From: Saprospiraceae bacterium
GTDB taxonomy: Bacteria; Bacteroidota; Bacteroidia; Chitinophagales; Saprospiraceae
Length of the DNA stretch: 64,000 nt
Assembly (NCBI GenBank): GCA_022448945.1
Contig: JAKVCV010000016.1
Coordinates: 1-64,000 of the forward strand
Direction: 5' to 3'
Shown: piece after piece, positions 1 to 6,910 of the stretch
How positions within the stretch are numbered: position 1 is the stretch's first letter
Layout: each line of letters starts with the position of its first letter
Program-made: the position numbers and the translations under genes
The notes under the pieces: model-generated
Databases searched by the model: none
Seen by the model: only the letters and a program-made list of their open reading frames with translations
Told to the model about the DNA's origin: nothing

Positions 1-198
1 GATGATTTTTATGTTGGTGTTGATGTCGTGGATGTTGTTGTTGTTGTTGATGATGTCGTTTTTGATTTAGATGTTGATGACGTGGTTGTTGTTGATGATG
101 ATGATGATGATGACGATGATGATGACGATGACCTGGATCTAGATGATGATGACGATGATGAAGACGACCTGGATCTTGATCTTGATCTAGATTTTTAG
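1..198 (+). CDS. C-terminal end of an Asp-rich protein (5' end outside window)
   Basis: Frame 1 is open from the first base to a TAG at 196-198 and gives 65 residues. It begins with alternating Val/Asp runs and passes into a long Asp stretch broken by Leu-Asp pairs, ending in Leu-Asp repeats and Phe. There is no recognisable domain in this part. Such acidic tails can bind cations or act as low-complexity linkers, but the function is unknown because the body of the protein lies outside the window. The DNA is a GAT/GAC codon repeat, so the length of the tail may vary by slippage. The gap to trmN6 is 10 bp, so the two may be cotranscribed. A non-coding GAT repeat is the alternative, but the frame stays open up to one clean stop just before the next gene. 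Confidence 0.6.
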   Translation, partial: DDFYVGVDVVDVVVVVDDVVFDLDVDDVVVVDDDDDDDDDDDDDLDLDDDDDDEDDLDLDLDLDF

Positions 199-208
199 AT
201 TTTGCTTA

Positions 209-934
209 ATGGCAAACTTTAAATTTAAGCAATTTGAAATACAACAAGATAGATGTGCTATGAAAATTGGCACAGATGGTGTACTATTAGGGGCCTGGGC
301 AAATGTTGCTCAGGCCTCTAGTATTTTAGACATTGGTACTGGTACTGGTATTCTTAGTTTAATGGCTGCACAACGAAATCATAATGCTGTAATTGATGCC
401 TTGGAAATAGAAGAAAAAGCTTTTGAGCAAGCTTCATTAAATATCCAGAACAGCCCATGGAAAGAGCGAATAACTGTTTATCACAGATCTGTTCAAAATC
501 ATAAAGACATAGATACTTATAACTATTATGATTGTATTATATGCAATCCTCCTTTCTATAACATTGACACAAAAAGCCATATTAAAGATAAGGCAAGAAA
601 TATAGCCAGAAATTCAAAAACTTTGAGTTTTGACGCTTTACTTGAATGCACTAAGAACTTATTAGAAGTAAAAGGTAGTTTATCTCTTATTCTTCCAATA
701 GCAGAAGGAAATGAATTTATTTTTAAAGCATTGTCTCAGGGATTTTTTCTTACTAAAAAAACTGTAGTTATTCCAAGAGTCGGAAAAGCTCCTAACCGAT
801 TCTTGCTAGAATTTAGATTATCGGATAGTAAGACGATAGAAAACAAACTAACTATACGAAATGAAGGAAAAAAATACCACGATTACACAGACGCTTATAT
901 TCATTTACATAAAGATTTTTATTTGTTTCTTTAG
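209..934 (+). CDS. trmN6: tRNA1(Val) (adenine(37)-N6)-methyltransferase TrmN6 (YfiC family)
   Basis: Predicted SAM-dependent enzyme that methylates N6 of adenine 37 next to the anticodon of tRNA-Val. At 241 residues it has the family's usual size. Motif I DIGTGTG lies at residues 41-47 and the N6-adenine catalytic motif NPPF at 113-116. The N-terminal segment with KIGTDGVLLGAW is typical of YfiC/TrmN6 and separates it from rRNA methylases with the same fold. The ATG at 209 follows the previous stop by 10 bp and no other start fits the full domain. The call is by motif and overall pattern; a related small-molecule or protein methylase is less likely. Confidence 0.9.
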   Translation: MANFKFKQFEIQQDRCAMKIGTDGVLLGAWANVAQASSILDIGTGTGILSLMAAQRNHNAVIDALEIEEKAFEQASLNIQNSPWKERITVYHRSVQNHKDIDTYNYYDCIICNPPFYNIDTKSHIKDKARNIARNSKTLSFDALLECTKNLLEVKGSLSLILPIAEGNEFIFKALSQGFFLTKKTVVIPRVGKAPNRFLLEFRLSDSKTIENKLTIRNEGKKYHDYTDAYIHLHKDFYLFL

Positions 935-1052
935 GCTACTGCAAATACCCTTTTAAGCATTTTTTCTGAAGTACAAATTAATTTCTATATTTGTATGGGT
1001 AGTTAAAAAGAAGAAACTATCTAAATTCCTTTGAACATCCGTAAGTCTATTA

Positions 1053-2870
1053 ATGCGAAAATTCATTCAAAACAAGCCCTTTCTTGCATCAATGATCCTG
1101 AATCTTGGGCTTTTTTTAGTATTTTTTACCATCTTCTACTCCCGTTATGGAACAACTGATGATGTAGAAATGCAAATGGTATTATCAGGAAAAGGAGTTT
1201 TACAAGATCCATCTGCATACCTACGCTGGACACATATTTATATCGGTTATTTACTCTCTACACTTTATTCATATTTACCTTCTATTCCTTGGTATGGCCT
1301 ATATCTTAGTTTTGCACATTTACTGGGAATGACTGCTATTCTATATAGTATATTAATCCTTAAAACTAATCTTTTTCGCCTTTCATTTTTCGTATTGTGT
1401 TTTATTTTAGGAGAATCTGCATTACTTCAGGACTTGCAATTCACTTCATCTGCTTTGGTTCTGCAAACAGGTGCTGTATTTTTATTGTATACTGCAATTA
1501 GTAACCCAATAGATAAGCGACGGAATCAATGGTATATAATCGCCTTTATAATGCTTATATTTGGTTCTATGATGCGATGGAGCACCTTGGAGCTTATTGT
1601 TGTGCTAAGCACCCCTCTCCTTTTATATGCAATTTTTCAACAAAATAAAAAGAGACTATTCAATGTCGTATTTTGCGTATCTATCCTATTGACTGCTTAT
1701 GGTCTTAATAAAATTCATTACAGCATCCAAAATCAAGTTAAAGGATGGGCAATATTCAATGAATACAAAGCATTATTAACTGGTCCCGACATCCTGGATT
1801 ATAATAAACCGCAGTACAAATGGACAGCTACTACAGCAGATGACTATTTTTACAAAGTAGGCTGGGAATATGAAGACTTAATGCTTTTCAAGCATTGGTT
1901 TTTTGCGGATTCCAGTGTATTTGGCCTAAAACAATTCCAAGCATTAAAAAATAGTTTTCAAAACTGTCCTTATCCCGAAGAACATATACAGGAAAGGCTC
2001 TGGCAGTTTTTTATTGAGATGCCACTTAACGACTATGTCTTTTACGGCTTCCTCGTATTAGGAATTGTATTAATGCTAATAAAAGGTAACAGGTGGTCAT
2101 ACCTATTGATCATAAGCAGTATATTGCTAGTTATAGCTATTTTAGGCAGCTTATTTGTTTATAAACACCTTCCGGAAAGAGTTAGCTATCCAATTGCATT
2201 TTATCTTATTTGCCTGGGAGCATTATTTATTACCTACGACAAAGAAATACAAAGAAATACCAAATTATGTACACTGTTTGCAATAGGCATAATGGCTATC
2301 TCGAATTTAAAAATGGTTACTAATGAAAGTAGCAAAACTGCATTTGCAAAGATGCACTGGACTAATGCACTAGATAGTTTAGACACAAATCCTGAGCAAT
2401 TATATATAGGTAGTGGCGACTATTTTATGCATGCTATTATGACCCCTTTTCAAAATACGAATGACTCAATGTTTCTGAATTTCAATATGCTTGATTTCGG
2501 ACATCTTGCTAACACACCTACACATTACAAACAATTAGAGAATTTTGGTATAAAGAATATTCATACTGAAGCGCCATTAGATAGTAACATCTACCTTATT
2601 CATCGATACCAATCTCCTTTTTTAAATTGGTATGCAAACTTTGTTGACAGACATTACAATATGCATATCGAATATGAATTAATTAGAAAAGAAACAAAGG
2701 TCGATGTTGCTGTTTATAGGATCAGAGAGCAAATAAGGGTAAAACAAAACTCTCAAGGGATTAACCTTGAGAATATGCATCAGTTCGGTATTAAAAAAGA
2801 AACAACTGTTGATTCTGTAGACTTCAGAGCCGATTACAATGAGGAAGAAACATTTATATTTGCAGATTAA
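1053..2870 (+). CDS. Large multi-pass membrane protein, possibly GT-C-like
   Basis: Protein of 605 residues with about ten hydrophobic helices spread over the first two thirds and a soluble C-terminal part of about 170 residues. A first helix (about 12-29) is followed at once by an Asp-Asp pair in the loop (YGTTDDVEMQ, residues 32-41). An acidic pair in the first extracytoplasmic loop is common in GT-C fold lipid-linked-sugar transferases, which is the only hint of function. No named family is recognised. It stands alone: the next gene starts 42 bp downstream on the same strand and might be cotranscribed. A possible -7 element TATATTTG lies at 986-993, without a convincing -33 box. Confidence 0.75.
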   Translation: MRKFIQNKPFLASMILNLGLFLVFFTIFYSRYGTTDDVEMQMVLSGKGVLQDPSAYLRWTHIYIGYLLSTLYSYLPSIPWYGLYLSFAHLLGMTAILYSILILKTNLFRLSFFVLCFILGESALLQDLQFTSSALVLQTGAVFLLYTAISNPIDKRRNQWYIIAFIMLIFGSMMRWSTLELIVVLSTPLLLYAIFQQNKKRLFNVVFCVSILLTAYGLNKIHYSIQNQVKGWAIFNEYKALLTGPDILDYNKPQYKWTATTADDYFYKVGWEYEDLMLFKHWFFADSSVFGLKQFQALKNSFQNCPYPEEHIQERLWQFFIEMPLNDYVFYGFLVLGIVLMLIKGNRWSYLLIISSILLVIAILGSLFVYKHLPERVSYPIAFYLICLGALFITYDKEIQRNTKLCTLFAIGIMAISNLKMVTNESSKTAFAKMHWTNALDSLDTNPEQLYIGSGDYFMHAIMTPFQNTNDSMFLNFNMLDFGHLANTPTHYKQLENFGIKNIHTEAPLDSNIYLIHRYQSPFLNWYANFVDRHYNMHIEYELIRKETKVDVAVYRIREQIRVKQNSQGINLENMHQFGIKKETTVDSVDFRADYNEEETFIFAD

Positions 2871-2912
2871 ATTGCACCTTATTATAACAATACTAAAATA
2901 AATATACACATT

Positions 2913-3548
2913 ATGAAAACAGCATTAATTATTGGGGCTTCAGGAATGATTGGTACTGAATTAACACAATTACTATTAGGAGATGAACGATATTCTAAAG
3001 TTAATGTCCTTGTACGTACACCACTTGAAATCCAAGATGAAAAATTAAATCAGATACGTTATAATTTTGATTGGCCTGAGGCCGAACTTGTCAAGGGTGA
3101 TGAATTATTTTGTTGTTTAGGTACTACCATTAAAAAAGCCGGTTCTCAAGCTGCGTTCAGAAAAGTTGACTATGACTACATCTATCAAACAGCGAAACTT
3201 AGCCTTGAAAACGGTATTAAAAAAATTGTTATGGTCTCATCTATCGGGGCTAATATAAATTCAAAAGTTTTTTACAGTAGGATCAAAGGCGAAATTGAAG
3301 CAGCAATTAGTCAATTGGGATTTGAGACCTGTCATATCTTACGCCCATCTTTATTATTGGGTAGTCGTTCCGAATTGCGAATGGGAGAAATCGTTGGTGC
3401 ATTCTTTAGCACTGCATTTTCTTTTGCTATACCAGACAAATATAAAGCTATAGAAGCGAGTCAGGTTGCAAAAGGAATGATCAACTCTATGAATTCTGAA
3501 CAAACAGGTGTTTATATTCATGAATCTGATGATATTTTATCTTTATAA
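2913..3548 (+). CDS. NAD(P)-binding atypical SDR (NmrA/HTATIP2-like)
   Basis: Rossmann-fold protein of 211 residues. The N-terminus has the nucleotide-binding pattern GASGMIG at residues 8-14, and the middle has FCCLGTTIKKAGS and a VMVSSIGAN strand, as in small atypical short-chain dehydrogenases related to HTATIP2/YbjT. These proteins act as NAD(P)H-dependent reductases or redox-state sensors, so the substrate cannot be told. The length is right for a single-domain member and the gene looks intact. It follows the large membrane protein by 42 bp on the same strand. Downstream the strand changes, with an AT-rich 41-bp gap that holds only a weak hairpin. Confidence 0.8.
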   Translation: MKTALIIGASGMIGTELTQLLLGDERYSKVNVLVRTPLEIQDEKLNQIRYNFDWPEAELVKGDELFCCLGTTIKKAGSQAAFRKVDYDYIYQTAKLSLENGIKKIVMVSSIGANINSKVFYSRIKGEIEAAISQLGFETCHILRPSLLLGSRSELRMGEIVGAFFSTAFSFAIPDKYKAIEASQVAKGMINSMNSEQTGVYIHESDDILSL

Positions 3549-3589
3549 AATTGATTTATAATCAAATTTATATTTATGTATAACAAATA

Positions 3590-4186
3590 CTAAATCAATA
3601 ATAGTAATAATACAATTCCTAAAATTCCGCACATTATACTACCTATAATGATTCCAGCTGTAGAAAGACCTTTACCGGGGTTTCTTTTTGAAAATATTCT
3701 ACCAAAAATAGATGTAACAAGTCCTACTATAGCTGTTATGATTGAAGCAAATAAAAGATAGGATGCTACATTTGAAAAAAATGATGAAAGCGTATTTAAG
3801 ACCGGTACGGAATACAAACCATACAAGGCTCCATAGAGTAGAAAGACAAGAAAAACTAAAAATAAAATTACAGAAAGAATAGACATTACCATACCTACAA
3901 TCCCAACTGCAGTACCATTTGAATTATTTTTTTGCTTTTCCTTGATCATGCGGATCTTTTTCTGGATCCTTTGTCGCTGTACCTGCTTTTTACTTTTATT
4001 AAGACGGTTTTCAAGCCTTGACTTACGCTGTTCCATGCGTAAATTACGTCTTTGATCCTTTTGAGAAATCTTAGTACCATCATCTCTGCTATCAATCCTT
4101 GAATAATCTACTGAATAGCTCGACATTAATATTATAAAGCCAAATGAAAATAAATACAATGGAATTAAATGCAGTTTGTTTTTCAT
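3590..4186 (-). CDS. Mosaic membrane protein, paralog A (DUF4190-like tail)
   Basis: 198 residues from the start at 4186. A start at 4231 is possible but would add 15 residues absent from the paralog. A signal-peptide-like segment is followed by a very basic, Arg/Lys/Gln-rich helical stretch (about residues 38-87) and then three hydrophobic segments including GKGLSTAG, a pattern seen in DUF4190-type small membrane proteins. The first 87 residues are identical to those of the gene at 5046-5603, while the rest is only distantly similar. The upstream leader differs from those of its two neighbours and carries a short repeat (AATTAAAGTTGT twice). Function unknown; the basic part may bind nucleic acid or the inner face of the membrane. 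Confidence 0.7.
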   Translation of the reverse strand: MKNKLHLIPLYLFSFGFIILMSSYSVDYSRIDSRDDGTKISQKDQRRNLRMEQRKSRLENRLNKSKKQVQRQRIQKKIRMIKEKQKNNSNGTAVGIVGMVMSILSVILFLVFLVFLLYGALYGLYSVPVLNTLSSFFSNVASYLLFASIITAIVGLVTSIFGRIFSKRNPGKGLSTAGIIIGSIMCGILGIVLLLLLI

Positions 4187-4310
4187 GATAATTAAAGTTG
4201 TCGTTTGATAAAAATAATTAAAGTTGTACAAAATGAATATTTAATTATTAATAAATAAGGAATAGGAAATAAATTACTTATATCCGTTGTCTGTTATTAA
4301 TTGCTTTTAT

Positions 4311-5012
4311 TTAGCTTTCTGGAGAATCCGTTTTCTTTTTTGCCAAAATCAATTCTAAAATACCTAGAAAAAACACCCCCAAACCAATAATAAGTGAAAT
4401 CACGGCAAGAACTGGCACCAAAAAATCGGTTATAAAAAAGAAAATAAATACGCTCGCTATTGATATTAAACTACCCAGAATAGTTAGTAAAATACCTCTG
4501 GTTGTTCTGTCCTTTTTTGTCATGCGTTTTAAAGCTTTGGCTTTTTCTTTCTTTTCACGATCTACTTTTTCTGCATAATCTTTTGATGAAGCTATTTTTA
4601 ATTGTTTAATCCCTAATACTAAGAAAATTATAAAAGGTATTGCAAGTAATACAATAGCAATCCCGAGCATTAAGCGCGCACCAATATCTGAGTTCAAGGC
4701 AATTATACACATTGCTGTTATTCCTAAAGCTAAAAACATAGCAGCAAGTCCAATATATAGGGTTCCTTTTTGCTTTGGCGTTTTATCACTTGAATTAAAG
4801 AATTTCCTAAAAGCATTTTTTTTGTTTTTTCTGTTCAGATTTTTTCTCTTTTTCTTTTTCTTGACTTTTTTCCTGGGATTTCTATCTACAGGAGGAGGAG
4901 TGTTGTCGACAGTGCTTATACTTGTTGGTGCAGTTACACTATTGGAATTGGAAGTATAAGGCATTATTGTTAAACAAAAAACAGATAGGCAAAGCAGGAT
5001 GAGGTGTTTCAT
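4311..5012 (-). CDS. Small membrane protein of the same cluster, basic linker and four helices
   Basis: 233 residues: a signal peptide (about 1-20), a Thr/Ser/Pro stretch, a strongly basic block of Lys/Arg (about 46-70), two helices, a second Lys/Glu-rich charged linker and two more helices ending in a charged tail. The order (signal, basic block, membrane helices) matches the two flanking genes although the sequence is different. Its 22-nt leader directly before the ATG matches that of the gene at 5046-5603 with one mismatch, so the two probably arose by duplication that included the translation start region. No family is recognised. Confidence 0.7.
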   Translation of the reverse strand: MKHLILLCLSVFCLTIMPYTSNSNSVTAPTSISTVDNTPPPVDRNPRKKVKKKKKRKNLNRKNKKNAFRKFFNSSDKTPKQKGTLYIGLAAMFLALGITAMCIIALNSDIGARLMLGIAIVLLAIPFIIFLVLGIKQLKIASSKDYAEKVDREKKEKAKALKRMTKKDRTTRGILLTILGSLISIASVFIFFFITDFLVPVLAVISLIIGLGVFFLGILELILAKKKTDSPES

Positions 5013-5034
5013 AGTGTGTGAGTTATTGGGTGTA
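5013..5034 (-). repeat. Duplicated 22-nt leader, copy 1
   Basis: Read on the minus strand this is the sequence just before the ATG of the gene at 4311-5012. It matches 5604-5625, just before the ATG of the gene at 5046-5603, with one difference (a G/A change). The match is at the same distance from the start codon in both genes. It could be a conserved translation initiation region or simply the edge of a duplication. Confidence 0.7.
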
Positions 5035-5045
5035 AAAAAAATATG

Positions 5046-5603
5046 TTAAAACATCATAGGCGCATATATTATTAAAAATAAAATAAGGGAAAGCAATAAA
5101 ATACTTGATATTATTAATCCTGCAATAGAAAGTCCTTTGCCTCCAAATCTTTCAGGTTTATTTTTAGATAAATTCAAACCCACAATTGAAAAGATCAATC
5201 CTGGTAAAGCTAGAATAGCACCTAAAATTATAGCTGCTAGTAAAAATTGTTGAAAGAAAGCAATTATAAGTAAAATTGACAAACATACAGCAACAATAGA
5301 TAAAACTATTCCTACAATACCAAAAACCGGATTTTCATTTTGATTTTTTTGCTTTTCCTTGATCATCCGGATCTTTTTCTGGATCCTTTGTCGCTGTACC
5401 TGCTTTTTGCTTTTATTAAGACGGTTTTCAAGCCTTGATTTACGCTGCTCCATGCGTAAATTACGCCTTTGATCCTTTTGAGAGATCTTAGTGCCATCAT
5501 CTCTGCTATCAATCCTTGAATAATCTACTGAATAACTCGACATTAATATTATAAAACCAAATGAAAATAAATACAATGGAATTAAATGCAGTTTGTTTTT
5601 CAT
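5046..5603 (-). CDS. Mosaic membrane protein, paralog C (DUF4190-like tail)
   Basis: 185 residues. The first 87 residues equal those of the gene at 3590-4186. The remainder has three hydrophobic helices with a GGKGLSIAG loop between the second and third, resembling DUF4190-type proteins. The two DNA copies differ at about nine positions over 260 bp, all silent. It begins the cluster on the minus strand, behind the terminator at 5668-5702, so it may have its own promoter in 5604-5667. The role is unknown; all three genes of the cluster look like envelope proteins with a basic cytoplasmic or periplasmic arm. Confidence 0.7.
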   Translation of the reverse strand: MKNKLHLIPLYLFSFGFIILMSSYSVDYSRIDSRDDGTKISQKDQRRNLRMEQRKSRLENRLNKSKKQVQRQRIQKKIRMIKEKQKNQNENPVFGIVGIVLSIVAVCLSILLIIAFFQQFLLAAIILGAILALPGLIFSIVGLNLSKNKPERFGGKGLSIAGLIISSILLLSLILFLIIYAPMMF

Positions 5604-5625
5604 AGTGTGTGAATTATTGGGTGTA
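5604..5625 (-). repeat. Duplicated 22-nt leader, copy 2
   Basis: Partner of 5013-5034. The similarity fades further upstream, where only an AT-rich ATATGTT stretch is shared. The gene at 3590-4186 lacks this leader although it shares the coding half, so the duplication history is mosaic. Confidence 0.7.
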
Positions 5626-5667
5626 GAGAAATATATGTTGCTTACAATTTAACAATTATTTATATAA

Positions 5668-5702
5668 AAAAAGAACTGAGATTTAAAATCTCAGTTCTTT
5701 TT
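5668..5702 (-). terminator. Intrinsic terminator after the fatty acid desaturase gene
   Basis: A near-perfect stem (AAAAAGAACTGAGAT paired with ATCTCAGTTCTTTTT) around a five-base loop ends in T runs on both strands. It lies 27 bp past the stop of the desaturase gene, which runs leftwards, and before the start of the small membrane protein cluster. It could work in both directions, but only the minus strand has a gene to end here. Confidence 0.8.
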
Positions 5703-5729
5703 AGTAGTTGTTATGTTATATAGTATAAT

Positions 5730-6833
5730 TTATTGAGTATGCAACTTAAGTTGTTCTTTCGAGAACCTTCTGGTCCTTTGCTTCATAATTTCTATTATTT
5801 CTTCTTCTGATTCAAAAGTGTTTCCATTAATATTAACAACGTGCGAAGCAAGCCATTTGTAGCGCTTCAACATCAAATTCAACCAAACCATATGAAAATC
5901 CAGTCCATCAAAAATCAATGCCTTATTATCGGCATATTTCTGTAAGTTTTTTTGTAGTTCCCCAGGCATGTCAGTCCAGTGCATATTCGGAACGAGATGA
6001 TGTCCTATATGATATCCATCATTAAAACACTTTTGATTATATGTAGCATTGATACAAGTTATACTATTGGTGTAATCATTACTTGGATTTTCAGGGTCGA
6101 CAAAAGAGTGCTGCCCCCAATTCCCAGACATCATCCCTAGACGAACTAAAATAAGGGGGATAACAAATACAGCCATTGAAGCACCAAGATTTACAAAAAC
6201 ACATAATAAAATTAAGATAATTGTGTATGAATATTCTTTTATTGCTGCCTTATTTGCTATAGATTTTTTCTTTTTACCGAAAAAGTATTGGGCCAATTCT
6301 ATAATCCCAATAAACATAAATCGAAAATAATAGTGTAGAAAACCTAAAAAGCTATCTCTCTGAAAGGGCATAGTTGAACTTTTATCCTCGGGCATGTTTC
6401 CTTCATTATGATGCATTCCCATGTGATGAATAAAATATAAATCAGGGGATTGCCCCATAAAGATTCCAAGAAACCAGGGAATGTATTTATTCCAGATATC
6501 ATATTCACGTTTAAAGAAAGGGCGGTGACTAGTATTGTGGAGCATTAAGGTGTAAGGTCCCATAAAAACAACAAGGCACAATATAAGATGTACTACAGCC
6601 CAGGACCACCACAGCATTCCATTCAGCACAGGTAGATATAATAAAATAGCCGAAGGCACCATGACCATAGTTATCTTAAATATCAGATAGATGAATGGCA
6701 GATCACGTTCATCACGAATTTTAGTCAAAAAGTATTTTTCAAAACCATTGAGGTTTTTTTTCTCAAAAACAGGGTCTGTAATTTCAGGAAATGCTCTCAT
6801 AAAAAAATCTATTAATGGTGAAATCTGGCACAA
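5730..6833 (-). CDS. Membrane fatty acid desaturase
   Basis: 367-residue integral membrane di-iron enzyme. The three histidine clusters of the acyl-lipid/acyl-CoA desaturase family are visible: HNTSHRP, HHMGMHHNEG and HIGHHLVPNMHW. Hydrophobic stretches lie around residues 50-100 and 200-235. It probably introduces double bonds into membrane fatty acids or modifies a related lipid; regioselectivity cannot be read from the motifs. Starts at 6833 and 6800 (Met12) are both possible. It follows the GH92 gene on the same strand by 77 bp, and has its own terminator at 5668-5702. Confidence 0.85.
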   Translation of the reverse strand: MCQISPLIDFFMRAFPEITDPVFEKKNLNGFEKYFLTKIRDERDLPFIYLIFKITMVMVPSAILLYLPVLNGMLWWSWAVVHLILCLVVFMGPYTLMLHNTSHRPFFKREYDIWNKYIPWFLGIFMGQSPDLYFIHHMGMHHNEGNMPEDKSSTMPFQRDSFLGFLHYYFRFMFIGIIELAQYFFGKKKKSIANKAAIKEYSYTIILILLCVFVNLGASMAVFVIPLILVRLGMMSGNWGQHSFVDPENPSNDYTNSITCINATYNQKCFNDGYHIGHHLVPNMHWTDMPGELQKNLQKYADNKALIFDGLDFHMVWLNLMLKRYKWLASHVVNINGNTFESEEEIIEIMKQRTRRFSKEQLKLHTQ

Positions 6834-6910
6834 GATACAGTTTTTGCCTTCAAAATTATCAAATTCTAGGCATTGATATAAAAAAAAGTCTGCTGTATAT
6901 TTTTTATTAC

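Noticed and set aside
3549-3575. Weak hairpin (TTGATT-TAT-AATCAA) between convergent genes as a terminator
   Set aside because: The stem is short and wholly AT-rich apart from one pair, with no stable core.
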